Position numbers and translations under genes: made by a program
Assembly (NCBI GenBank): GCA_013373375.1
Contig: JABXHY010000061.1
Coordinates: 1-64,000 of the forward strand
Length of the DNA: 64,000 nt
Direction: 5' to 3'
DNA from: Gammaproteobacteria bacterium
Lineage (GTDB): Bacteria; Pseudomonadota; Gammaproteobacteria; Enterobacterales; Kangiellaceae
In this document: one piece after another, positions 24,701-39,700 of the stretch
Layout: each line of letters opens with the position of its first letter
How positions within the stretch are numbered: position 1 is the first letter of the stretch
The notes under the pieces: generated by a model
Told to the model about the DNA's origin: nothing
What the model saw: the letters and a program-made list of their open reading frames with translations, nothing else
The model's database searches: none

Positions 24701-27700
24701 AAATAAATCGTTTACGATCGTATTTAAGCGACCACCCAATCCTCTCGGGCTTTCTCCAACCGGTACTGGACTTTCACTAGGCTCTCCATTAGAACCATAG
24801 ATAAATGACGTACCGGCATAAATCGCATCGCTGGCAAACTCAATTGAATTAACCGCACCGTTTAGCGCAAAATAGTGTTGCATCTCTATTGGTTGACGGA
24901 ATGTATTTTTGAGCCATGGCGAAATATCAAACAGCTGTAAATCGCCATGTCCAGCCGCAACATATAAAGTTTGGCCGTGAAGCATTAGTTCACCCGCAGA
25001 GATATTGCCATTTCTAATGAGGTAAGATAGGCGCAGAGAAGCTACATTTCGCGCTCCTTCATCAGCCGATGTTTCGAAAACTTCAACGGTTGCTCGTCGG
25101 CCGGTTGATACCAATACTTTATCTTTTAAGACAACAAAATCGCTTGATGGTAATTTACGACCAAAACGATCTTCTAAGCTGAATCGTTTTTCAATAGTGT
25201 AGTTACCGCTTTGCAAATCGATTTTCAGTAACTGGTTTTGCAGCGGTAACAATGCCCACAACGAACTGCCATCAACTTTTAACTTAGTAGCAGTACCACC
25301 AATAGAGTTAGCATCAATGGTTGAAAGTTGTCGAAGTGACTGGTCCGCATTAACTTTAAAGATCTCTATACCTTTTGAAGAACTCACGTATACGACATTT
25401 TGTTTCGCTGTAAACGCATAATATTGCTGTGGCGAGACCACTTTTTGTTCTTTTATTAAATTCGGTTCTGCTGGCAATGACAAATCAAATTGCAATAATC
25501 TATCCGCAGCTAGCACAAATAAATTTCTGCCATCACGTGCCAAGTCAATAAAGCCTGTCGGTAAAATATTAGCTTTGAAGTGATAAGGTTTTGTTTGACC
25601 AGCCAATTCTTTGTTAATCACTTGAGGAGCGACTGGATCGGCAATGTCTGCTAACACTAATTGCGCACTTCGCGTTGTAGGGTTAGAGACTATCGTTCCA
25701 TTCGTATTGAATACCTCGTAACCACCACCAGTAACTACGTAGAGAAGTTGACCGTATTTTTCGATTGCAATTACAGGAGATTCCTCATCCTTTGATAAAT
25801 CTACCGAGCCTGTTTCTTTACCTGCGTAGAAGTATTCTACTGGTGCTGTCGCCACTTCATCTGCGAATTGTGGATTTACAGCCGTAACGGGTGTATATCC
25901 AAATTCACCTGAAGGCGCGCGAGCAACAAGCTGATAATTAGCTAAAACTGTAACGCCGTTTGCAAGGTTATTACCAAAATAAACTTTTGTGCTTGGTGTA
26001 AACCCAAACCCATATAGATTAACTTCGTTTCCACCTTGAGGCGGGCCAGAAATAGGTCGTATATCCTGGATTCCAATTTCAGGCATGATAATAACCGCGC
26101 CTATTAATGAGTCGCTTACGTTCTCACGAGAAAGTGTAAGGTTAAGAGGTAACGTTTGATTGCCATAAAACATCTCTGGCATCTCAAACTCAATAAGAGA
26201 ATCGCTGAAATTATTTATCGCGTCAGTGGGTATTAATGTGTCACCAATCTGAATCGTTAATCCGTCGATTGAATCACCAAAATCTAAGCCAGTAATACGC
26301 GCTAACTCTGTCCCATTTGCATGGAAGTAATGGTTAGTCGAAGCTCCATTGTCTACTCGTGTAACTGATTCAATAAGCGGGCGAGTAGACGCAGAAACTC
26401 TGTAAGAGACTGTTAACGCTTTGTGTAATTTAGGGCCAGCAAGCGAACGAATTTGATCCGATAAGTTAACGGTGATTGTATCGCCAGTCACACCATTAAA
26501 GTCGTTAAATGTAATCGCAATGAAAGCACCAGAAATCGTATTGATCGCTTCAACTGAATAATTGGCATCCGTTAAAGTGAAACCATTTGCATCAATAATT
26601 TCGATTGCTGCGAGGATCTCTTCATCGGTTGTATTAATTTGCTTATTAAATAAAACAGAAATTTTATCGCCAAGTGTTAAGGTTGTGTTTTCTGCTGGAG
26701 AATACGAGCTCACAACTAAATTTGGCGATGGTACAACTGTAATACCATCTGGATTACTAACGAATGTACCTCCGTTATTTGCTGAAATTGCACCACTTGA
26801 ATCAAACAACTGCTGCCAATAAATAGTGTCGAAACCACCATTGGCATTCTCTTCGAGAATTAAATATTCTAACCCAGTTGTTACCGAAATCTGTCCGAAT
26901 TGAACAAAAAGATCAGCCGACAATACATCACCGCTTAACTCACCTCGGTCGATACTGTGAACCTGATAATTTAAGTTAGATCCAAAGTCGTTAAATACGG
27001 CTAAGAATAATTTCCCATCGCGCAAGAACAGCACGTGTAACTTTTCACCCAACCATTGAAGTTTAAGTGGTTGACCTAGCAGCTCTCCTTGATTAAATAC
27101 AATAGTCGAATAATCCGATGGCTGTTCAAGCTCGTCATCCATTGCATTGAAGAATCTAACAAACCCGTCGCCCATGTCTGAGCTTGCAGCAACAGCCAGT
27201 AAAGTCTTACCGTGATGCAAACTAACATCATTGGCTTTATAGCCACTCAATGCATAATTGGAAATAATATATGGCGTGTTAACGTCTCGAATATCAACCA
27301 AGGCCAATCCATTGGTTCCATTTGCCAAATAAGCAATATTATCGAGAAGCTCAACTCCCGAAACAGGGTGCGACATTCTAAGTTGCGAGCGTCGAATTGG
27401 ATTTTCCCAAACACCGATATCGTAGATTTCCAAACCGTAATTCATCAAGAATCGATTTTTATCTGTTGGGTTTGCACCTTTCCGAACACCAACATAAAGC
27501 AAATTGTTTCGCTCTTTCGAATCACCAATTACCATTGGAGGATAATTCGGTAACTCAATAGAGAGCCCTTGTTCCATTAAATAAGAATAACGACCAACGG
27601 CATACTCAATACCGTTCATAACCAAATAAATATCGTAAACTTCAGGATCAATCACGCCAGGCATACGGAACCGCATGGTGTTCATGGTTAAAACATCATC

Positions 27701-30700
27701 GGCTAAATTGTTGATATAAGTCCCTTCGTCCGCTAACTCAGTATAAATCTCTTTGTTACTTAACGAACGCAACAACACTTTCGCGCCAGGAAGTATAACT
27801 TTTTGAGTACTAGAAATTGTATTGAAGCTACCGCCTGACACAGGACCTGACTCAGAACGTAATTCAAACTCAGCTTGTTGGATGTTTTCACCCATCACAA
27901 TCGCACCAAGATAGTCAGTCGACAAATCCCCCTGAATAAATCGAAGGTGATGCTGCCCCGGAATTAGCGGTAGTAGATTTAGTGTGGCCGTATCGACTGA
28001 GAGTTCGGTTGAACTAATCCAATTAGAGCTGATCGGGTACTGATTAATATAAAGTTGTCCTGACGCATCAAAGCCCTCACCTAGAATAGTGATTGATTGG
28101 TTAACACCTCGATGGAAAGTGTTATTTTCCAGTGAACGAATAACAGGTTGATTTAATCCACTTGTTGAAACAGATATTTCTCGCGAGAAAGGAATCCACA
28201 GCGAGCCACCTCGCTTGTTTCGACCTTCAATAATGTCAACTCTATAATTCTCGCCAGCATTTTTATTAAAACTTAAATCGAATGTATCACTGAATCCATC
28301 AATATCATTTGTTGGAATCCAACTAAAACTAATCGATTGATTGTCACTTAATCGAGTAATTACAATTGCGCCCTGACTGATAAACTCATCAATGCTCATC
28401 ACTTCATTGAAGCGTACTTTAATAATTTCATTTTCCGAAATCACTTGGTTCGGCTCAATGTTGATTTCCGATACAACAGCTCCAGGAAGTTCGAGTAATG
28501 TAAGTCCAGATTTACCGCCACCAACTACTAATCGATCTTTGTAAATATCTAATGTCTCAACATTTTCAATATTACCAGCAGAAATTAATTTAGGCTCTCG
28601 TATATCGGTAATGTCATAAACTTGAACACCACCGCTGGCACTTGACACAAATAGCGCATTGCCAAAGATTTTTAATTGAGTCACATCCGACGCATTAGAT
28701 TGAACAGATTTGTCAGGTGTTAAGAACCATTTAAACTCTGGCTTTTCTTGATGCATTATCGCAACACCGGAGTCTTTTAATGCGACGAGTAAATGGTCAC
28801 CGTAAGAAACAATATCAAGTATGTTATTGGTAAATTGATATTCACGAATTAACTCACTGTCAAACAAATTACGTGATTGTACTGTAACGTAATCAGGGCT
28901 TTGCTTACTCGCACCTAGACTACTCGCTCTATCACCAGTGTACTCAGGGTAAACTAAGCAAGGACCACCAGGCTTCCAGTTGTGATTTGTGTATAAGCCA
29001 CCACCATAGATCCAGCCATTATTAAGGTGTAATCCGTATACAGCTTCTAAATTAGCGCCCTGCATATCAACAGGATCGTTTAACTCAATATAGTTCGCAG
29101 AATAAACTCTACCTTTTGTTTCAGCCGGCACGGTTGCATGTGCACAGTCGTCACTTAAATCTACTGATGTACCAGTGCCAACACTCGCAAAAGCAATGTT
29201 ATCCTGCTTGAGCATGTTAATGGTTTGACCATAACCACTGAAAATGGAACCCAGTAATTGAACCCCATTCTGGTCATCCAAATTCAAGCGCGCGATACCA
29301 CCATTACCGCTTGCGACATACAGTCGTTTGTGACTGACATTATCTTCAATTTCATTAACCATCTGAACATTGATTGAGTCCAATCCAAACGGTAATTCTG
29401 CTACGGCAAGATTCTCTAAAATTTCAACTTCTTCTGGCGTTAAAGGAGGGCCTTGACCAAGTACTGCACTTTCTTTTTTCGCTTCTAAAGAAAGGCGTAA
29501 AACAAAATCTCCCAATTGCTCTTGTGCTTGCGGACCACTTGGTAATGTCGGAACACCACCGACAAGTATTGGATTGTAAGGATCTTGAATATCAAAGGTT
29601 GCGGCACGTGTGTTCTCTGGTAAAGGAATACCTTGGAATAATTGCAAGCCATTACCGTCTTTAAAGTAACCACCTGACGTTATCGCCAGTCCAGTTTCTT
29701 GATCGACGACAACATCCGTTGGAAAAACCAAAGATGACTTAATGTTCGACATGAGCTTCATACCATAACCGACACCTTGTTCGGCAGGTAATTCAAATAC
29801 ATCACCGTAGCGATTTATTGCACGAACGCTATGCAATCCAGGTGTACCTCGAGGTACAGTTACTTTCATAAGTTCTGTTGAAGGTACTTTGACGCTCAGC
29901 GCTGGAGTAGATCCCACAAAGACTTTAATGCCATCCATAACCGTATTACCAGGCTCAAATCCCTTGCCTTGAATGACAACTTCGAAACCGCCTTTCACTG
30001 GTCCCCATTGTGGAGTAATCTTTCGTAACTCCACAGAGTTATCAACTGCGAGCGCTCCAAACAAAGTACTTTCTTCAACTACTCCAGCTTTTAAAGACTT
30101 AACTGTAACGTCGTAGAAGCCAGCGTTGCTAATCGCCGGAATGTCCGCATTAATTATCGATACGCGTGAATTATCTAAACTTTTCTCAATACGATTGATT
30201 GTAGCTTCATAAGGGCCCACAAATAATTGCGTATTATCTAGTGTAGAAGAGAGACCAAATGCACTGACTGTTATGGTATTTTCAGTGTTAACTCTTACTC
30301 GACGAGGAACCACATCAAATAACTCTAATTTGTCTTCTCTCGCACCTCGATAGGTGAATGATAATGTTTGTGTGTTTTTAAGTCGGTAAAGTACAACTTG
30401 CGAACCATTCGTCAATGGTTTTATCGCTGCAAGTCCTTTTAGTATTGATAAATTCAGCTTTTCACCCGCAACTAATTTATCCGTTTCGGTTAAATAAACA
30501 ATCGCATCATTGTTAACAATCGAAACTTCCGTTTTAACCTCTTCGCCATTAGTTTTTTGCAATTTAAAGTAATTTAAATTGTCAGGCCATCCGTCAATCG
30601 CTTTACTAAAACGTAATCTTAATTTTGTTTCACCTAAAGCATCTTTATCGATAATGCCAGAGTCAGGCTGTACACTGCTCAATTTAAGTAAAACATCAGG

Positions 30701-33700
30701 GAATACCTGAACGACACTTTTTCGATTGTCAGCAACGGACAGATCTATCCCGGATCCAATAGCAGCGTATTGGGTCGCTAGTACATTTTCAAATCGAACA
30801 CGGCCCTGTACTGCCATTCCACCAGTTGCAGATGGATTTAGAGGATTGGACATGTCAAAGGTTAATAAGCCTTCTTCGCCACGCGCGATGTAAAGAGTGT
30901 TCATTATCAAATCAATATCGAAAACTGTGCCGATATCTGAAATTCGATTAACAACGCGTGGATTTGTTTTGTTACTAATATCGATAATATTTAATCCAGC
31001 ATCACCGGAAGCCGCATAAATATATTGTCCGTGCACAACCAACTTAGATGCAGGTACATTAGCCCGTCCAATTATCGCTAAGCCTTGCTCAGGACGCTTC
31101 TCAACAATAAGAACTGCACCATCTTGTTCTGCGTCGACTTTATTGTCGTTAAAACTAAATTCTCCAGTCGCCAGAGCAAATAAACTGTTCTCTCCTGCTC
31201 GATTCGAGATCTGAACTAAATCATTAACCGGATGCTCTTCATTAAACTTAAATTGTTCAGCAATATAAAGTTTCGTGTGCAAGAAGGAGTCAATAACCGC
31301 AACGCCTTCATCTGCAAGTGACACCATCACTCGATTGTTAATAACATCAATGCTATTAGCGTATCGACCTGGCAAACTTATATTCGCAACAAAAGTTGTA
31401 TTATTAATGTTTTGGCTGTCAAACGAGATAATGAATAGTTTAGAACTACCCTCTATAGGTTCTCCGCTACCGTCTAGCTTTGCAGCAGTAACAAACACAC
31501 GATCGTTGAAACGCTCGAAGAAAGTATCTATTGCTAGAGCACTATAATTATCAGGAAGATCAACTGATGCAAGGACTCGATCGTCGACGCCATCACCGTT
31601 CAAATCAATTAATTTGATTAAATCGTCACGATTGTAAGTTGCACCATCTCCACCGGTATAGGTTGATGCGTCAATATTGTAAATCGCGACTTTCTTGCCA
31701 ATTGCCGCAAATAGATAGGTATTGGTTGGATCCAATGCCATATCAAAAATTCGACCAGAATTTTGAATACTCGACTGTGAAGGCTGCAAGTATTCATAAG
31801 CGCGAGGTAATACTTGTTTGTTTTGACCAAACTCAATAGAAACATCAACTGTGCCTAAGTAGCCTGCTGGTGTCACAAGCTCAATTGTCTCGGTGTCGAC
31901 AACGGAAATAGTTTCAGTTAATGCGGGAATACCTCCAAACGATATTGATAAGTTTGAAGCTGAGCGGAAACCAGTGCCTTTAATTGTAACCTTAGTACCG
32001 CCATTTACATTTCCACTCGCAGGTGAAATTGTTTGTATGGTAAGTGGTTCAATATATTCAAATGCCCCTAATCGGCTCACTTGATAACCAGAACCGTCAA
32101 TAACTTTTAATGTTGCAGGACCAGCAAAGTTAGCAGGTGCAAGTAATTCGTAAACTGAATTTGAGCCAGTCGTATCCACTTGTTTAATAGACGCTGCTTT
32201 ATCCGCTATTAAGAAAACTGGAGTTGTTTCATTTGCAAGCTCTACAAAAACCGTTCCACCAGTTACAGGAATTGAAGCAGGAGTGTTCGCGATCAATTCC
32301 AAGCGAGTTCCCGTTCCGCTACCTGTTTCAAATTGAATTTCATGATTGACCAACCCAATCGTTCTACGACTGGTCAATTCTGAGGTGAGAACTATTTTGT
32401 AATTTGATTGAAAATCTAAATTTTGAGTGACATCGATAACAACTTTAGACGGATCTTGAGTATCGATTGTCAAATTTGTTGCAATAATTTGACCTGACTC
32501 ACTTCCATCATCTTTTATCAGCGATAAATATCGAGACAAATAAACCGACGCTTCTTCACCGTTAGGAATATCTATCGCACGATTGAATTTAACCCATAAT
32601 GGAGAGTTAACCGGAACACCGACTTCCTCATTAAAAGGCATACTATCAATAACGTCTAGCGCATAATGATCCGTCATGTAGAGCTTACTTATATTGATAG
32701 GCTGAGCTATTTCGGTTGCTACTAAAGCATGCCCGTCATTCGACAAATGTATTTTTTGAGGTCGACTTAACTTTTCTGGATTAACCGGTAAGTCGGCTGC
32801 TACTGATGTAAAGTTTTTCGCTTTTACACTCTCAACTGAGCAAGAAAGTAATCGAGTAGCATCAAACAATGAAATGTTTTCTGGCGAACTGATATCAAAT
32901 AATGAGAGGTAAACTTCACAACCTTCTTTACTTGACCAAAAACTAATCGACCCAACCAACGAATCGCTTACATCCAGATCTTGAGTGGTACCAGGAATAT
33001 CAAAACCGCGATTAGAGTATTCGGCTTGTTTTTGCGGATAACGAATGTTACTGATGTCGTAAAGCTTGAGATCTTGGTTTCCAAATTGATTCATTCCAAC
33101 TAAAGATGAACTACCGTCGATAGCCTTGGTAAACTTATCGCTAGTGAAAGCACTCAATTGAGGAGTAGTAGGTTTTCCTAAATCAAATACTAGTTGACCT
33201 GTCGAATCACTGCGTGCTCCTGGTACGCGATACTCAGCGTTAACTAATAATTTATCATTGCTAATTTGAAGATCGCTTACTTTAAAGTTAACTGATTGTC
33301 CATCAACAACCCCTTCCTTAATAACTCGCATAACAACGGGCTGGATAGGATTACTCAGGTTGATTAATGCAAATCCATCAAACTTACTCGCGACGATCAT
33401 AAGATCACCGCTGGTTACAATGTTTTCAGCAGGATAATCGAACGGTAAGTTCAATGAGCCGACAATGCTCCGATCTTTAGATTCATCGGTTGTACCCGGT
33501 AATGAAGTTTCTCTCTCAAGTACCAGCAGCTTAGATTGACCTTCATTCACAGTATCAATGTTAGGGAAGTGATAGCCCATAGCAGTGACGTAAACGTGCG
33601 AATCAGTCATGTGTATTCTTACAGGTACTAAGTCACTTGGTAAATTCGCATAACCCAAATTAAGCATTGGCGCTGCATTTTCCAGATTATTTTCTGCATA

Positions 33701-36700
33701 ATGAACCAAAGAAATCCAACCCGGCGCATAGAAGTTTTCAACTTCTTGAATTTCCGTGACATCATCAGGTTTTGCAGAAGCTGATAGCAACCCTTTCCCA
33801 AGTACATAAACTAAATTCAGCTCAGTATCGGTGGTTAAATCAACAATTACACCTGGAGGAAGCTTACCTGGATCAGGAGTATAAATTTCTTCTCCAGACT
33901 CGAATTCAATTATCTCTTTACGCGTGAACGCTCTTTGAGTTTCTAGTGTGCGATTAGCACTGAGGCGCCCAAAGAATAATGCTCTTGGCAAAATGGCTGA
34001 ACGACCTCTTTCATCGGTAACTTCAAGGTCAATAAATCCTCTGAAGTCATCACCAAAATCAGGAACTACCCACTCCATTCTCTCGGCGCTGTACAATGTC
34101 AATCTGTCTTGATCAACGACGTCCACCACTGTATTGTCCGGCTCACTAGATCGATAAGCGGTTAACTTAACGTTACTATTGAATCCATAACCCACAATCT
34201 CAACACGATCGTTTTCGCCAGCTTGGCTGATATTCACAACAGCAGGAGAAACAAATGATAAACGTAATTGATCAACGTATCTGAACGCTCCTAATACTGT
34301 CACCGATAAGTTTTCATTATTAGTCACTTTTACTGCTGCCGGTCCAGCGTAATTAGACACAGTTGTCGCGTAAATTTTTTCAAAAGGATCTTCTGAAGTG
34401 GCAGCTTCTAATTTTTCAATTGCCAATAACTGTCCACCAAGCTCTACAACCGGTGAATCACCAAAGTTTGTGCCTCGAATTACAATCGGAGTTCCACCAG
34501 AAATGTCTCCTTGTGATGGATAAATAGAAGAAAACTCTGGAGCCAGTTCATCGCCAGCTGCTGAAGTTACAAAGTGCATCAAGTAATCGTGTGACAATGC
34601 AAATCCAGTTAGCGGACTTAGCCCTGCTTTTAACCGTACATAGTAATGAGTTGCAGGAGATAATTGACTATTCTCTACAGGCGTTAATTCTATAAATCGA
34701 TAAGCTGGCTGATTATTACGTTGAGCAAAGTTAATATTAAATTGATTCGTGACATTTTGACCGATGATAGGATCAGACACGAGTACTTCGATGTAGTTGG
34801 ATAGATCTATCGACGGAGGTAATACCGACGATAACTCTATGGAAATCTTTTGCAGATTTGTTGGAATATCGAACGCATCCTGCATTGGTTGATGACGTAA
34901 AACAGTCAATGCAGGCATTTTTACAGACTGCACACCTTGCTTACCGCCAGCAATTTGTAATGCTCCCCGTGCTACAATTAACCCTCTCGCACCAGGCTCA
35001 ACTTCGCTTGGCGATTTATGTGTGATAATCGGAGTAGTCGCATCCCGTGACGTATCATCTATATTACCGAGGTCAATTATTTCTACGATACCTTCAACAG
35101 GTTTATCTTCTTGATCAGAAGAATACACACTGACATAGGCGAAGTTTCCAACTACTGACACATCATAAACACCAGAGGGCTGATAATCTTCACGCGCAGG
35201 CTTTAGGTCTATACTTTTTGTCAATCGTGGCTGATAGGGATCTGCAACATCAATAATGTTAAGTTGAGAAACGAGTCCATCACCCGACATATTGGTGACA
35301 AATATTTTATTACCAAATATTTCAACTTTATTAGCAACGCCTAATGTATCGAGCGAAGCAATAATCGGTAAGCTTGGTTGCGTTAAATCGGCAATCACTA
35401 ACCCTTCGTATGAAGCTGCAATGAAAGCAAAATCTCCAGCAATTTTTACATCTCGGCTAAAGCCATTCGGCTTGATATATCCAATATGATAAGGCGCATT
35501 AATATTACTTAAATCAACAACCTGAACTCCACCAAAACCATTAGCAACAAGAGCAAGGTTATCTTTTCTATCGACGCCATACACATCTTTATAGGGCATA
35601 TCGACTCGACCAGTTAATAGATATGGCAATCCAAATTGCCCATCTCCATTTCGTGTATTAAATACCAGTAATTCACCCGAGTCATTTTCAGGATAGATCT
35701 CCCCTGTGTCAGTGAACTTTTGTATTTCGGTGTTTAACTCTTTGGCAAATATTGGCGAATTACTGTCTTCGATCTGTCCACACGCTAAGACACATCCGAA
35801 CTCACCTGACTTTGATGCGAGAACAAATGAGCTGTCAGAATGAACTTCTGTAATTGTTCCACGAAACATTTCTGCAGCACCATTTAATAGTCCAGAGAAT
35901 ATGAATCGTTCTCCACTTTCTGTCGCTTCAGATTCATCAATAGCATCTGCCAAGAAAATACCCGTCCAAGCAGGATTACGATTTCCCAACTCTGAGTAAT
36001 TTGACATTGTGCTAAAGCCCATTTCCGCCTGAGAAGGACTAATAGTTGACCAAGCACCAACTAATGCTCCATCACGAGTTTCACTTTGAAACTGATCAAG
36101 CGCAGAGTAATAAACTGATTTAGCGATGTCTTTTTGCATTGAAGAACTTTGAGAAACTGTTTTCCCATCTTCTAGCGAAGGTATCAAGAAACGAGTTTCC
36201 GTAATATCAAGCCCAATTTCATGAGTGCTTTCATTTGATACTGTATGCACTGGCGTATAAACAGTGGTTACAACTCTTACTCTCTCATTATCGCCACTGC
36301 CTCTGAATAAAATATTACCATCAGAAAAATCGGCCCAGTAAACATAGTAAAAGTTGTTTTCATCACTTGCAGGTAAGTTCTTGTTCTCTGCACCTTGGTC
36401 ATCTCGGAACAACTGTATTTCACGTTCCGCGATTGTTATCCAAGTACCAGTAAAATCACGGTATTCACGAATCCATTTTTGTCGAACTTCACGTTCAAAT
36501 TCAGAACCAATATCTGTCACGCTTACAACAGCTGTTAAGGTTTTTCCTGCTGTAAGAATTTGTTTGTTAAATGGTTGAAGAATACTGAGCTTTGGTTCTA
36601 CAGTGTCTTCAATAATTCCTACTCTTACGACATTAGACTCAGTACTATGCCCTGCTACATCATAAGCTACGGCTTGAATCACAACACCTTCAACGCCTTC

Positions 36701-39700
36701 AGGAGGAGTTAAAACAGCCCTATAGATACGATCCAATGAGTAGCCACCTGATGTTTCACCATAGGATTCATAAGCGGTATAAACTGGCGTATCGTTCAAA
36801 TAAAATACGACCCGATCAATACCCGTCGTTCCCAGATCGTCACGCACCTCTGCAAAAATTTCGATTGATTCTCCATCGATTACAACCGATTCATCATTTG
36901 ATGGCTTAACGATCGATATTTCTGGCGGTAAGTCTTCAACTACAGTGAAGTTTCTTGCTGACGAGAGGTCCGATTCGTAGCCATCAATATCAATTGCAAT
37001 AGCTCGATAGCTGATAACATCGTCTACTGATAATTGCTTAGCATCTTCATTAAACTGGAATGGTGCAGCACTGTCTTGACCTACCAGTTCGTAATCGGAT
37101 TCACTTTGCGGGTTTACTGCCTTGAATAACTTGACTCGATCAACACCGACTTCAGCATCTGAAGCGATGACATTAATTACGAACTCTCTCTGTTCGGTTA
37201 TCTTTTCCACGTTACCGAGCAGTATTCCCTGAGGATCAAGCAGTTGAATTCGATCGACTTGCGGAGGTGAGTTTCGATTAAGTTGAACAACTAATTTGTC
37301 TTCACCAACATTTCCAGCACCATCATTTGCTTGTATAACAAAAAGTAACTGTAAGGTTTGCTGGTCTGAATTCTCATCGCCAATATATTCAGCAATAGTT
37401 CGAATTGGAAGGCTGCCACTATAAGGAGGGCTCATCATATAACTTTGTTCAAGCAACTCGTCATTAGACAAAGAGTTATCACCGTCTCGATCAATACCAA
37501 GTAGCGCGGTAGCTCCCTGAACTCTTACCGTATCAGTAATCGATGCGACAAATGGAAGAGTTCCTTTTTCTACTATCTGCGCACCTGTGCTATTTGGTTG
37601 CTGAATAACAACAACTGGTGCTTCATCGTCTTTTTCAACTTGTAATGTCACGGTTTGATTAGTCGTAACCGTTCGAGCTTCACCCGATGCCCGATACTCT
37701 GTTGCTGTTGCCGATAAAACAATGTCTTTCCCAGCTTGTCCGTAAGGAATCTGTAATAAAAATTCATAAGGCGCTCGACTGTCGGTTAGGGATTTTGCTC
37801 CATCAATTAATCCATCAGCATTCAGTACAACGTGCTCAATTCCAACATCATCGATAGCATTTATTTGTACGAGAACACTCGAACCTTCAAGATGAGCGGA
37901 TTGATCAGCTGGAAGACCAATAACTACAGTAGGAGGCATATCTTCAACGATTTCTAAATTAATTTGCTCAACTGCACGATGTTTATCAGGATCACTTCCA
38001 TTAACACCATAAGTGTCGATGGCCTCGGCATAGATCTGTAGCGTGTTATTATTGGAGTTCGCTGAGTCAAACTCAGGAACGGTCAAAACAAAATTATAGG
38101 GAGGCTGTCGTAACAAACGATTAGCGATTTCAACTTGACTGTCGCCAAAACGAGCAATCATACGCACTTGTTGAATACCAACATCGTCAAACGCAGTTAC
38201 AGAGATAGGTAACTGACTTAACTCAACAACTTTTTCACCATCAACAGGAGTTTGAATATCAATCGTTGGTTTTTCATCGACACGCACTGGAAAGCTAACT
38301 TCAGCTTCAGCTTGATTACCATTCGCGTCAGTTGCGACAATTCTAAACCATACATCAAATTGCTCGTTCCCGGTCACACCAAAACTTGAGAATGTTTGAA
38401 CCAAATCATTTAATTTTGGAACATTCACAAGATGCTGGTACAAAGGCGTATCAATATTTTCCGTGGAGACAATCTGGAAATCTTGAGCGGGAATTCGGTC
38501 AATATCTCTTACTGGCAATCCATAATCCAACAATTGATAATTTGATTCCGATATTCTCACGCCATATGATTGGAACAGTTGTAAACGCTCAACTTTTGCA
38601 TTATCAAAAGCTCTGAAACCAACAGTAAAGTCACTTCCCTCTACTGCACCGAATCCAGCTTTAGGATCGGTTAATAGTACATTTGGTTTAATTTCATCTT
38701 CCGCTCCGATAATAGTAATTTCATCAAAGCCTTCCGCGTTATCATTATCTTCGACAGACGCGGTCAAAATGTAACTTTCATTCTGTTTAATTAATGAAGC
38801 AGGAAAAGAAAGGATCCAGGACTTTGTTATGGCATTTGGACTGCTTCGAAGTCCGTACTCATCAGCTACCTGAATGCCGTACTTGTCTTCAAATTCATCA
38901 TAAATTTCATTAAATGCCTGTTCTATGATCGCATCACCGCCAGCGTCAGAAGCTCCTTCAGCTAATGTCACCTCATATCCATCGATGAAGAATTTAACAT
39001 TTCTGGTATTTAATGGGCGATCATCTGCTGCTGCAACCGCAACTTTGATTCTGAAGGTACCACCAACAATAAATTGTCCTTCTGCAGGAACCGTAAACCT
39101 TACAGCAGGAACGACATTGGAAAGAGGATGAACAATAAACTCTCGTCTCGAGACTTGTGCTAAGTTGTCAACCAGTTCCAGTTCGTAAATCGTACTCTCA
39201 ACGTCATTAAACTGTATAGTTGTTGAGTCAGATGTTCGTGTAACGGTTTCTTCAGGACATTGAGTGCCATAGAACTTTTCTGTAACCTTAGTTTTGCTAC
39301 CATCCTGATTTAACTTCCAAATTCTGTACTCGCTTAAACCTGAGTCATCAGTTAATGCGGTTCGAACTGTAAAGTTACCACCCGATCGGACCCAAAACTC
39401 ACCGTAGTTTAATCTCTCAAGATCCGTAATCGAACGGTCAGCAGAAAACTCTACTAAAGAAATTATTGGGAGTTCATTATTGTCTACGGGCACTTCAACA
39501 GTTGACGTACTTGAGTTTCCACTTGCATCGGTCGCAATAATTGTAAAATCAACAGTCGAGCCTGCTCGTAAATAATCTGGCAAGTCGTGTTGTATAGAAA
39601 AATCGTCTTGCTGATAAAGACCTCCTAACTCACGGACTAATTCGCCGTTAACGAGTAACTTAATTGACTCAACACGACCACTGTTATCCGATAATCTACC

